Shown here: positions 35,735-44,048 of the stretch, piece after piece | How positions within the stretch are numbered: position 1 is the first letter of the stretch | Layout of the letters: the number at the start of each line of letters is the position of its first letter | Assembly (NCBI RefSeq): GCF_004634385.1 | Contig: NZ_CP037895.1 | Span: forward strand, 2,579,245-2,643,244 | Direction: 5' to 3' | Length of the DNA stretch: 64,000 nucleotides | Source of the DNA: Thermaerobacter sp. FW80 | GTDB taxonomy: Bacteria; Bacillota; Sulfobacillia; Thermaerobacterales; Thermaerobacteraceae | Notes under the pieces: generated by a model | Database searches by the model: none | What the model was told of the DNA's origin: nothing | The model's input: only the letters and a program-made list of their open reading frames with translations | Position numbers and translations under genes: made by a program

Positions 35735-37252
35735 GTGACCGACACCCCCACGCACGCGCGTATGGGCGCGCCCGTACCGGCGGAGGCGTCCGCCGTTGCC
35801 ACGCCGACCCCCTCCGAGCGCCCTCCCCATGCGGGGGCGCCATGCGGGGAGGTCCCGGCGACACCGCCCCCACCGCCCCCACCGCCCGCACCGACCGCGC
35901 CGCCCCCGCCGAGCCCTCCGAGCCCCCAAGGCCCGGCAGGCCCAGGCCCGGCCACCCCCTCCCTCTGGCGCCAACAGCCCTTCGTCGTCCTCTGGCTGGC
36001 CCGGATCGTGTCCGTGGCCGGGGGCATGGCCAGCATGATGGCCATCCAGTGGTGGATCCTGGAGAGCTCCGGCTCCGCCCGGTGGATGGCCGGCGCCAAT
36101 GCGGTGGTCACCCTGGTCGTGGCCGTGGTGGGGCTGCCGGCCGGCGTCCTCGTCGACCGCTGGCATCGGGGCCGGTTCTTCCTGGCGCTGGAGATCGGCC
36201 GCGGGCTGGTGATGGCCGCCCTGGCCGTCCTGCTCTTCACCGGCCGGGCGACGATCCCGACGGTACTCGCCCTGCTGGCCCTGGATGCGGCGGGGTTGGC
36301 GCTGTTCATGCCCCTGAGCAGCGCCATCTGGCCGGAACTGGTGCCGGCGTCGCAGCTGGCGGCGGCCAACGGCCTGGTGGCCACGGGCGAGAGCCTCGGG
36401 CGGATCGCCGGCCCCGCCATGGGCGGCGTCCTGGCCAGCCGGCATCCGGGCTGGGCCGCCCTGGTGGACGCCGTCTCCTACGTCGTCTCCGCCGTGGCCA
36501 TCGTGGCGGCGGGCGCCCTCGCCTGGAAGGCCCCCTCCACCAAGGCGAGCCCGGCCGGGGTGACCGGCGGCGGCCCCGCCGGCGGCCGCACCTTCGCCGC
36601 CCAGTTCCGGGAGGGATGGGCGGCCGTCTTCGGGCGGCCCGACCTCGGGCCCTTCTTCATCCTGGTCTCGGTGCTCAACCTGGCCTTCAGCGCGTCCTTC
36701 GTCCTGATCCCCGTGGTCGTGCAGAGGGTGCTCCGCGGGGGGCCGGAGGCGCTGGGCTGGCTCGAGGTGTCCTTCGCCGTCGGCGCCGTGACCGGCGGGG
36801 TGCTGGCGGGAGCCGGCCGGGTGCCACGGCGCTCCCGGGCGTGGGTGCAGCTGGCCGTCCTGCAGGCGGTCCTGGGCACCGTCATCGGCTCCAGTCGCTG
36901 GCTGGGCGTCAGCCTCGCCGCCGGCTGGATCTTCGGCGTGACCAACGCCCTGGTCAACGTGGCCGCCACGACCATGCTGCAGGAGGCCGTGGCCCCGGAG
37001 CTGCGCGGGCGGGTGTTCGGCCTGCTGTACACCGTCGCCATGATCCTGCAACCCGTGGGGCAGATGGCCGGCGGCATCCTGGCCGATCGCGTGCCCGTCC
37101 CCGCCGTCTTCGCGGCGACGACCGCCCTGACGGTGCTCGCCCTGGCCGCCGCCTGGTGGCGGGCGCCGGCGATGCGCACCCTGCTGGACCGCACCGGTGC
37201 CGGAGGCCGGGGTACGGTGCCGCAAGCCACCGGGGAGGTGAGCCTGGGGTGA
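35735..37252 (+). CDS. MFS transporter (EntS-like exporter family)
   Basis: 505 aa. The first 75 residues are Pro/Ala-rich and end in a run of prolines. Twelve helices follow, from VVLWLARIVSVAGGMASMMA. The typical helix 2-3 loop is VGLPAGVLVDRWHRGRFFLA. VVQRVLRGGPEALGWLEVSF and FGVTNALVNVAATTMLQEAV are characteristic of MFS_3/enterobactin-exporter-like proteins. Substrate unknown. GTG 35735 follows GAGGAGG. Its stop overlaps the DUF2089 start (GTGA), and that gene in turn overlaps DUF4097, so the three form a coupled unit, perhaps export plus a sensor. Confidence 0.9.
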   Translation: MTDTPTHARMGAPVPAEASAVATPTPSERPPHAGAPCGEVPATPPPPPPPPAPTAPPPPSPPSPQGPAGPGPATPSLWRQQPFVVLWLARIVSVAGGMASMMAIQWWILESSGSARWMAGANAVVTLVVAVVGLPAGVLVDRWHRGRFFLALEIGRGLVMAALAVLLFTGRATIPTVLALLALDAAGLALFMPLSSAIWPELVPASQLAAANGLVATGESLGRIAGPAMGGVLASRHPGWAALVDAVSYVVSAVAIVAAGALAWKAPSTKASPAGVTGGGPAGGRTFAAQFREGWAAVFGRPDLGPFFILVSVLNLAFSASFVLIPVVVQRVLRGGPEALGWLEVSFAVGAVTGGVLAGAGRVPRRSRAWVQLAVLQAVLGTVIGSSRWLGVSLAAGWIFGVTNALVNVAATTMLQEAVAPELRGRVFGLLYTVAMILQPVGQMAGGILADRVPVPAVFAATTALTVLALAAAWWRAPAMRTLLDRTGAGGRGTVPQATGEVSLG

Positions 37253-37740
37253 CGCCCCCCTTCGAGGTGCCCGCCCGCTGTCCCCATTGCGGTCACGACC
37301 TGGAGGTCCGGGAGGTGGCCTGCCCGGCCTGCGAGACCCAGATCCGCTCCCGCTACCGCCTGAGCCCGTTCGATCGGCTGGACCCGGAGCAGCGGCGCTT
37401 CGCCCTGCTGTTCCTGCGGGCGGCCGGCAACCTGCGGGAGATGGAACGGCTGCTGGGCGTGTCGTACCCGACGGTGCGCAAGAAGCTCGACGAGGTCATC
37501 GCCGTCCTCGGCGGCCCTGCCACGGCGTCCGGCGGCGAGGGCGGGGCCGGTTCGTCCGACGGCGCCTCCCAGCGCGGAGGAACGCGGCAAGCCATCTTGG
37601 AGCGGGTGCGCCGGGGCGAGCTGACGGTCGACGAGGCGCTGGTGCTCTTGAGCCGGGTGGCTTCCGGGGAGGCCGGTCCCTCGCCCCGGGGGGCGGGACC
37701 CGTCCCCGGCCGCCCGGACGGGGGGGAGGAAACGCGATGA
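37249..37740 (+). CDS. DUF2089 zinc-ribbon / HTH protein
   Basis: 163 aa. The N-terminal zinc ribbon has CPHCGHDLEVREVACPAC (about 11-28). An HTH-like region FLRAAGNLREMERLLGVSYP (about 58) continues with TVRKKLDEVI. After a Gly/Ser linker holding an exact 13-mer (37545-37557) there is a helical motif ILERVRRGELTVDEALVLLS (about 117), which recurs at the end of the next protein. Likely a transcription regulator of this operon; that is inference from fold and position. Confidence 0.85.
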   Translation: MTPPFEVPARCPHCGHDLEVREVACPACETQIRSRYRLSPFDRLDPEQRRFALLFLRAAGNLREMERLLGVSYPTVRKKLDEVIAVLGGPATASGGEGGAGSSDGASQRGGTRQAILERVRRGELTVDEALVLLSRVASGEAGPSPRGAGPVPGRPDGGEETR

Positions 37741-38948
37741 TGGCGCAGACGACCGGCTCCTGGCCGGTGGAGGGCATCCGCCGGGTGGAGATCCACGGCG
37801 GGCGGCTGGCGGTTCGGGTCCGTCCCGGTCACCCCCTGGCCTGGGACGGGCCGGCCACCCTCGTGGCCCGGCGCGAGGGCGACGGCCTGGTCCTGCGGAC
37901 CCCCCACCCCCGCCGCTGGGCCGGCTGGATCGGACCCGCCGAGACGTTGACCCTGACCCTGCCCCCCGCCGTCGAGGTGCTGGTGGTGCGCTGCACGGGG
38001 GATCTGGACCTGCGGGACCTGGACGTGGAGGCCGATCTCCACCTGCGGGCCGGCGACCTGCGGGCTTCGGGCTGTCGCGGCCGGTGGCGCATCCGCACGG
38101 GAGCCGGGGACGTCACGCTCATGGCTCAGCGAGGGGAGTTGGACGTGCAGACCGGGGCCGGCGAGGTGACGGTCCGCGGTGGACGCCTGGACCGGCTGCG
38201 CATCCGCACCGGCGCGGGCGACGTGCACCTGGACGCGGAGATCGCGGTGCAGGCCGAGGTGACCACCGGCGCCGGGTCCGTCGACCTCCGGCCCCGCAAC
38301 CAGGGGTCCGCCCGCGTCCAGGCCCGGTCCGGGTTCGGCGACGTGATCCTCGACCTGACCGGCGTGCGCGGCGGGCGCGTGGAGCTGCAGACCGGCGCCG
38401 GGACGATCCACCTGCCCGGCGGCATCCACGTGGGGCGGCGGGGAGGGCTGGGCCAGCGGGTCGTCGACGCCCTGGGCCCCGGGGACGGGGCCATCGAGGT
38501 CACCACGGGAGCGGGCACCATCCGCGTGGTGGGTTACGGCGCCCAGCCCTGGGGGCAGGGCTCCGTTGCCCAGCACCCGTCCTGCGCGGCCACCCCGGGA
38601 GGTTCGGAGCGGGCTGTCGAAGGCAGCGGGGGGCCGGCCGGGGAGAGCCGCGGGGAGGGGGACGGTGGGCCCGGTGCCCCCCAGGGCGAAGACGCCGGCA
38701 CGGGACGACCCGCCGGAAGCATGGCCGCACCCTATCGCCACCCGCGCCAAGTGCTGGAGGCCCTGGCCCGCGGCGAGTTGACGGTGCAAGAGGCCGACCA
38801 CTGGCTCCGGGTCCTGGAATCGTCCGGCGGAGCGCCGGCCCCGGGGCAAGGCCCGGGGGCCGGGGGCCCCGAAGCGCCGCCGGACCATCCGCAGTCCCCC
38901 CGGGACGCCGGAGGCCCCGCCGACCATGGCTCCGCTCCCCATGCATAG
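37737..38948 (+). CDS. DUF4097 family beta-helix protein with C-terminal SHOCT-like helix
   Basis: 403 aa. The DUF4097 domain (about 10-260) shows at least six beta-helix rungs with the pattern TGAGDV: IRTGAGDVTL, VQTGAGEVTV, IRTGAGDVHL, VTTGAGSVDL, LQTGAGTIHL and VTTGAGTIRV. A 70-residue disordered linker leads to QVLEALARGELTVQEADHWL (about 337), similar to the DUF2089 partner's C-terminus. In LiaX/YvlB relatives such a helix lies at the N-terminus. No signal peptide. Possibly envelope-stress related, by family analogy only. Overlaps DUF2089 (ATGA). Confidence 0.85.
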   Translation: MMAQTTGSWPVEGIRRVEIHGGRLAVRVRPGHPLAWDGPATLVARREGDGLVLRTPHPRRWAGWIGPAETLTLTLPPAVEVLVVRCTGDLDLRDLDVEADLHLRAGDLRASGCRGRWRIRTGAGDVTLMAQRGELDVQTGAGEVTVRGGRLDRLRIRTGAGDVHLDAEIAVQAEVTTGAGSVDLRPRNQGSARVQARSGFGDVILDLTGVRGGRVELQTGAGTIHLPGGIHVGRRGGLGQRVVDALGPGDGAIEVTTGAGTIRVVGYGAQPWGQGSVAQHPSCAATPGGSERAVEGSGGPAGESRGEGDGGPGAPQGEDAGTGRPAGSMAAPYRHPRQVLEALARGELTVQEADHWLRVLESSGGAPAPGQGPGAGGPEAPPDHPQSPRDAGGPADHGSAPHA

Positions 38949-39046
38949 CCTTGGAAGCCCGTGGGCACGTTGGAACCGGCGCCCCAACGGGGGGCCGAGC
39001 CCACGCGCGCCCACCGGTGACGGTGGGGCGCCGGGAGGTGCGTCCC

Positions 39047-39412
39047 GTGCACGTGCTGATGTTCGACCCGGCGAGCACCACCTGGCACTACGGGTACATC
39101 CCCGGTGCCGCCCGCGCCCCCACCCAGGGGACCCTGCGGCCCGTCAGCGCCACCCTCTGGTTCGGCATCGTGCTCTCGCTCTTGCGGGGCGCCGGCTACG
39201 CCCTGCCGACGGTCCCCGGGGGCGACACGGCGTCGGTGCTGGTGAGCTGGGACCGCGAGGGCAACGCCTCCGTCTTTCCTTTGGGGAAGAACGCCGCCGA
39301 CCGCTGGACGGAGCTGGGCCACGTCCTCCACCGGGTGGCCCAGGCGCTGATCGAAGACCCGGAGGCCTGGGAGACGGCGGTCATCGAGCCGAAGGGGGAC
39401 GGCCAGGGTTGA
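39047..39412 (+). CDS. Hypothetical protein
   Basis: 121 aa; I do not recognise a family. It is the only low-repeat frame in this stretch. It contains HVLMFDPASTTWHYGYIPGA, a possible buried helix LWFGIVLSLLRGAGYALPTV, and a charged C-terminus VAQALIEDPEAWETAVIEPK. GTG 39047 has GGGAGGTG 6 nt upstream. It lies 100 nt after DUF4097 and converges on trpA. Confidence 0.6.
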   Translation: MHVLMFDPASTTWHYGYIPGAARAPTQGTLRPVSATLWFGIVLSLLRGAGYALPTVPGGDTASVLVSWDREGNASVFPLGKNAADRWTELGHVLHRVAQALIEDPEAWETAVIEPKGDGQG

Positions 39413-39488
39413 CCGCGATCCGGAGCACCCGCCGCCGGGTCACCGGCCGCGGACGCAGCACCGGCCCGCCGGCGCGGCGCCACCCGGC

Positions 39489-40571
39489 TCAGGCGCGGTG
39501 GCCGGCGACGGCCCGCCGCAGGGTTGCGATGAAGGCGGTCGCCGCGTCCACCACGGCGCGGGTGCGGTGGTCCCCGTCGGGTGCGTCCGGATCGGCGATC
39601 CGCACCGCCTCCTCGATGCGCTCCACCAGCGCCGAGCCCACGATGACCCCGTCGGCGTGGGCGGCCAGCGCCCGGACCTGGTCCGGTCCCGAGACGCCGA
39701 AGCCGACGGCCACCGGCCGCTGCCCCGCCGCCCGGACGCGGTCCAGCCACCTGGGGAGCTCCGCGGGCAGGTCCTTCCGCGCACCGGTGACGCCCGTCAC
39801 CGAGACGCAGTAGACGAACCCACCCCGGCCTGCGACGGCCCGGCGCACGTGCTGGGGCGAGCTGGTCGGCGCCACCATGGGGATCAGGTGGAGGCCGGCC
39901 GCCCGAAACGCCGCCTCCACCGGCCCTCGTTCCACCAGCGGCAGGTCGGGGACGATGACGCCGTCGAAGCCCGCCGCCGCCAGGGGGGCCGGTTCGTCCA
40001 GCAGGCCGCGGGCCAGCAAGGGATTGGCATAGCCCAACAACACCACGGCACCTGCCACCCCGTCCGTCCGCAGGCCCCGCACCAGGTCCAGGACGTCCGG
40101 GAGCCGGACCCCCTGCGCCAGGGCATGCTGGGTCGACCGCTGGATGGTGGGGCCGTCGGCCAGGGGATCGGAAAAGGGCATGCCCAGCTCGACCACGTCG
40201 GCGCCGGCCGCGAACAGGGCGGGGACCAGCCGGCGCGTGGCGTGAAGGTCCGGGTGCCCCGCGGTGACGTACACGATCAGGGCGGCCCGGCCCTCGGCCC
40301 GGGCCCGGGCCAGGGCATGGTCGAGGCGGTTGTTGGGCTCGGCCACCCCGGCACCGGTGGACGCGGAGGAGGCAGGCGCCGTACCGGCTGCCCCGGCGCC
40401 GCCGGCGACCGCGTCGGCGTCCCCTGCCGGGGGGGTGGCTGCTCCGGCAGGGGCCTCGGGGCGCAAGGACCTTGGTGCTCCGGGGCTGGCGCCCCCAACC
40501 CCGGCGGGGGCGCCGGCGGCTCTCCCGGATGCTCCGATGGCTGTGGGTGGCCAGGGATTTGCTGGGTTCAC
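39489..40571 (-). CDS. trpA: Tryptophan synthase, alpha subunit
   Basis: 360 aa against about 265. It cleaves indoleglycerol phosphate. Catalytic Glu in [20 protein letters not shown], and the second acid region [31 protein letters not shown] is loop 6, and [14 protein letters not shown] binds phosphate. The first 85 residues are Ala/Pro/Gly-rich, not seen in other TrpA. They are supported by the GTGA overlap with the trpB stop and by GGGAGGAAGG before GTG 40571. An exact 13-mer (39987-39999) is read LDEPAP. Last gene of the operon. Confidence 0.96.
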   Translation of the reverse strand: MNPANPWPPTAIGASGRAAGAPAGVGGASPGAPRSLRPEAPAGAATPPAGDADAVAGGAGAAGTAPASSASTGAGVAEPNNRLDHALARARAEGRAALIVYVTAGHPDLHATRRLVPALFAAGADVVELGMPFSDPLADGPTIQRSTQHALAQGVRLPDVLDLVRGLRTDGVAGAVVLLGYANPLLARGLLDEPAPLAAAGFDGVIVPDLPLVERGPVEAAFRAAGLHLIPMVAPTSSPQHVRRAVAGRGGFVYCVSVTGVTGARKDLPAELPRWLDRVRAAGQRPVAVGFGVSGPDQVRALAAHADGVIVGSALVERIEEAVRIADPDAPDGDHRTRAVVDAATAFIATLRRAVAGHRA

Positions 40572-41929
40572 CGGCCTTCCTCCCTTCCCGTAGGCGCCGT
40601 GGGCGCCGGGGGCCCCGCGGGCTCGGGGTCGGCCGCGCGGCCCCGCAGCCGCGCCACCTCGGCCACGTCCTTGTCGCCTCGCCCCGACAGGCACACCACC
40701 ACCACGCTGCCGGCCGGCAGCTCGGGCAGCAGCCGCCGCAGGTAGGCGATGGCGTGGGCGCTCTCCAGGGCCGGGACGATCCCCTCGGTCCGGCATAGCA
40801 GCTCGAAGGCCGCCAGCGCCTCCTTGTCCGTCACCGCCTCGTACCGCGCCCGGCCGGTCGTCTTGAGGTAGGCGTGCTCGGGCCCCACGCCGGGATAGTC
40901 GAGACCGGCGGAGACCGAGTGGGCCGGCTGCACCTGCCCGTCCTCGTCCTGCAGCAGGTAGCTCAGGGCGCCGTGCAGGATCCCCGGCCGGCCCGCCGTC
41001 AGCGAGGCGGCGTGGCGCCCGCTGCTCAGGCCCTCGCCCGCCGCCTCGACGCCGATCATGGCCACCGTCGCATCGTCCACGAAGGGATGGAACAGGCCCA
41101 TGGCGTTGCTGCCCCCGCCCACGCACGCCACCAGCACGTCGGGCAGGCGGCCCTCCCGCTCCAGGACCTGGGCCCGCGCCTCCCGGCCGATCACCGCCTG
41201 GAAGTCCCGGACCATGCGCGGGTAGGGGTGGGGACCCACCACCGAGCCGATGATGTAATGGGTCGTGCGCACGTGGGTCACCCAGTGGCGGATCGCCTCG
41301 TTGGTGGCGTCCTTCAGCGTGCCGGTCCCGGCCGTCACCGCCCGCACCCGGGCGCCGAGGAGCTCCATGCGGTAGACGTTGAGCCGTTGCCGCCGCATGT
41401 CCTCCGCGCCCATGAAGACCTCGCACTCCAGGCCCAGCACCGCCGCCGCGGTGGCCGTGGCCACGCCGTGCTGCCCGGCCCCCGTCTCGGCGATCACCCG
41501 CCGCTTGCCCATGCGCCGGGCCAGCAGCGCCTGGCCCAGGGCGTTGTTGATCTTGTGGGCGCCGGTGTGGTTGAGGTCCTCCCGCTTGAGGTAGACGCGG
41601 ACGTGCGGGTTGCCGCAGGCCGCCGCCAGCCGATCCGCCCGGTACAGGGGGGTGGGCCGGCCGCAGAACTCGCGCAGATACCCGTCCAGCTCCGCGCGGA
41701 AGGCGGGATCGGCCATCGCCTCCTCGTAGGCCTGCGCCAGCTCCTCGAGGGCCGGGATCACCGTCTCCGGGACGAACCGGCCCCCGAAGGGGCCGAAGTA
41801 GCCCCGCGCGTCGGGGACGGCGGCGCCAGTGGGCGCACCGCCTCCCTGCGCTCCCGGGCCGCCGGGGACCGTCCTCGCCGCCTGGCCCACCGGCGACCGC
41901 CTCCGCGTCTCCACGTCTTGCCTCGCCAT
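40568..41929 (-). CDS. trpB: Tryptophan synthase, beta subunit
   Basis: 453 aa, with a 40-residue Gly-rich N-terminal tail. It makes tryptophan from indole and serine with PLP. The PLP lysine is in [54 protein letters not shown] and the C-terminal [10 protein letters not shown] complete the site. It has GGRFVPETV, where an exact 13-mer (41770-41782) is read in a third frame (GRFVP). ATG 41929. A 341-nt gap with a 12-bp repeat separates it from trpF. Confidence 0.97.
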   Translation of the reverse strand: MARQDVETRRRSPVGQAARTVPGGPGAQGGGAPTGAAVPDARGYFGPFGGRFVPETVIPALEELAQAYEEAMADPAFRAELDGYLREFCGRPTPLYRADRLAAACGNPHVRVYLKREDLNHTGAHKINNALGQALLARRMGKRRVIAETGAGQHGVATATAAAVLGLECEVFMGAEDMRRQRLNVYRMELLGARVRAVTAGTGTLKDATNEAIRHWVTHVRTTHYIIGSVVGPHPYPRMVRDFQAVIGREARAQVLEREGRLPDVLVACVGGGSNAMGLFHPFVDDATVAMIGVEAAGEGLSSGRHAASLTAGRPGILHGALSYLLQDEDGQVQPAHSVSAGLDYPGVGPEHAYLKTTGRARYEAVTDKEALAAFELLCRTEGIVPALESAHAIAYLRRLLPELPAGSVVVVCLSGRGDKDVAEVARLRGRAADPEPAGPPAPTAPTGREEGR

Positions 41930-42270
41930 GGCCTCTCCCTCGCTCCCTGTCGGACCGCCGCGGCGTCAACGCCCGGCCGGCCGCCGCGGCGTGCGTCCGG
42001 CCCGCCGCCGGATCCCGTCGCTTGGCGCCGCGCGCCCCGTCCACCGCCCGGGCCCCGGCGCGCCCCCGTCGATGCGCCTGGCATCCCGCGGCATCCGGTT
42101 CCTCGGCCCGGGGACGCGCCAGCGACACGCCAGGTGCGCCGGGCCAATGGGTCGATGCGCCGGTCGATGCGCTGGTCGATGCGCCGGAGGTACCGCGGCT
42201 CGCGGTTCGCCGACCTCGCCTGCCTCCCGCCGCACCCCGCGGAGCGACGTCCCGCGGGGCCCCCACGCGC
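41930..42270. other. Gap between trpF and trpB with a 12-bp repeat
   Basis: No gene supported. At 42151-42186 the unit gtcgatgcgccg occurs three times in tandem (middle copy ends ctg). The gap is inside the trp operon on the minus strand. I see no T-box, terminator with U-run, or promoter in it. Confidence 0.65.
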
Positions 42271-43128
42271 TCACCCGCCCGCGGGCGGGGGGACGCAGGC
42301 ATCCCCGCCTCGCGCCCGCGGACCCGCCCCGACCCCGCCGGCAAGCGATCCGTCCCGGGGTGCCCCCGATCCCGCCGCGACGCCTCCCCCCGTCCGGGGC
42401 GCCGCCGCCCGCGCCGCCGCGACGAAGCGGGCGATGCGCTCGGGATCCTTGAGGCCCCGGGCCCGCTCGACGCCGCTGGAGACGTCGACCCCCCAGGGCC
42501 GTACGACGCGGATCGCCTCGGCGACGTTGCCCGGATCGAGGCCCCCGGCCAGGATCACCGGACGGCGGCGGGCGAGGCGCGCCGCTGCCGCCCAGTTGGC
42601 GAGCCGTCCCGTCCCGCCGCGGCGGCCGGGCGCGGCGGCGTCCACCAGGACCCGGTCGGCGCGGGTGGTCAGGGCGAGGGCCGGAAGCGGCGCGGCGACG
42701 GCATGGTCCGCGACCCCTGGCCGCGGGACGGGCACGGCCCGGATGACGCCAAACCCCCGTTCCTGCAAGGCCGCCACCACCGACTCCGGCTCATCCCCGT
42801 GCAGCTGGATGTGGGTGAGGCCGACGTGGCGCGCGACGGCCACCATCTCGGTCACCGGCGCGTCGACGAACACGCCCACGCTCGCCGGAGCCCGCGCGCC
42901 CCCATCCCCGTCTCCCCTCGCCACCCTGCCGCGCACCGCCGCGACGATCCGCGCCGCGCCGTCGGGGTCGACCCGCCGGGGACTCGGCGCGAAGACGAAG
43001 CCGAGGGCATCGGCACCCGCCTCGACCGCCGCGAACGCGGCCTCGGCGTCGCGGATGCCGCAGATCTTGATCCACACGGGGCCCGCGCCCGCGGGGCAGC
43101 CGGGCGTGCCCTCTCCCGGCGGCGTCAC
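42271..43128 (-). CDS. trpF: Phosphoribosylanthranilate isomerase
   Basis: 285 aa against about 205. It converts PRA to CdRP. Motifs: WIKICGIRDAEAAFAAVEAG with the catalytic Cys, GFVFAPSPRRVDP, HIQLHGDEPESVVAAL, the catalytic Asp in VDVSSGVERARGLKDPERI, and ILAGGLDPGNVAEAI. An N-terminal 20 residues and a 45-residue Gly/Ala/Pro C-terminal tail are extra. GTG 43128 overlaps the trpC stop (GTGA). Confidence 0.96.
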   Translation of the reverse strand: MTPPGEGTPGCPAGAGPVWIKICGIRDAEAAFAAVEAGADALGFVFAPSPRRVDPDGAARIVAAVRGRVARGDGDGGARAPASVGVFVDAPVTEMVAVARHVGLTHIQLHGDEPESVVAALQERGFGVIRAVPVPRPGVADHAVAAPLPALALTTRADRVLVDAAAPGRRGGTGRLANWAAAARLARRRPVILAGGLDPGNVAEAIRVVRPWGVDVSSGVERARGLKDPERIARFVAAARAAAPRTGGGVAAGSGAPRDGSLAGGVGAGPRARGGDACVPPPAGG

Positions 43129-44048
43129 CGCGCCGCACCCCCTCCGGCCGCCGCCAGTTCGCGCAACCAGCGGGCGGGGTCGCCGCTGCGCATCAGCGCC
43201 TCCCCGACCAGGACCGCATCGGCGCCGAGGGCATGGAGCTCCCGGGCCCGCTGCGGGGTGCCGATGCCGCTGGCCGCCACCCGCACCACCTCCGGGGGCA
43301 GCAGGGGCGCCAGGGCGGCGAACCGGCCGGGATCGATGGCGAAGGTGTCCAGGTCGCGGTGGTTGACGCCGATCAGCCGCGCCCCGGCGGCCAGGGCCGC
43401 CTCCACGTCCCGGCGGTCGTTGACCTCCACCAGCGGCTCGAGGCCTAGCTCCTCGGCCGACCGCACCAGCCGCCCCAGCTCCCGGGGCGGCACGATGCGG
43501 GCGATCAGCAGCACCGCGTCCGCCCCCGCCAACACGGCCTCCAGGAGCTGGTATCGGCTGAGGACGAAGTCCTTCTGCAGCACCGGCCGCCCCAGCGGCC
43601 GCACCCGGCCCAGGTCCGCCGCGTCGCCGTGGAAGTGGTCGGGCTCGGTCACGACGCTCAGGGCCACCGCGCCGCCGGCCACGTAGGCCCGCGCCTGGCG
43701 CACCGGGTCGAACCGGCCCCCGCCGGCGGGGGCCAGCCGCCCGGCGGCGGGGGAGGCCCGCTTGATCTCGGCGATGACCGGCGGCGTGGGCCGGCGGCGC
43801 CCGCCCCGCAACACCGCCGTCAGGCTGCGCCGCGGCTCGCGGGCCAGGACCTGCTCCACGGCCCGCTCCAGCGCCGCCTCCGGCCGGCGGGCCTGGCGCT
43901 CGGCCAGGCGCCGCTGCACGCTGGCGACGATGGCCGCCAGCCGGCCCGCCCCGTGGGCACCCGCGCCGATCCGTCCGGCGCCTCCCGCCGCCGCTCCGGC
44001 CGCGCCGGCGGCTCCCGTCCGCAGCGACCCGTGGGCCCGCCCGGTCAT
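43125..44048 (-). CDS. trpC: Indole-3-glycerol phosphate synthase
   Basis: 307 aa, with an N-terminal Gly/Ala tail of about 35 residues. It closes the indole ring. VIAEIKRASPAAG holds the first catalytic lysine; VLQKDFVLSRYQLLEAVLAG holds the second; LVEVNDRRDVEAALAAGARL, IGVNHRDLDTF and GIGTPQRARELHALGADAVL follow. ATG 44048 overlaps the trpGD stop (ATGA). Confidence 0.96.
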   Translation of the reverse strand: MTGRAHGSLRTGAAGAAGAAAGGAGRIGAGAHGAGRLAAIVASVQRRLAERQARRPEAALERAVEQVLAREPRRSLTAVLRGGRRRPTPPVIAEIKRASPAAGRLAPAGGGRFDPVRQARAYVAGGAVALSVVTEPDHFHGDAADLGRVRPLGRPVLQKDFVLSRYQLLEAVLAGADAVLLIARIVPPRELGRLVRSAEELGLEPLVEVNDRRDVEAALAAGARLIGVNHRDLDTFAIDPGRFAALAPLLPPEVVRVAASGIGTPQRARELHALGADAVLVGEALMRSGDPARWLRELAAAGGGAAR

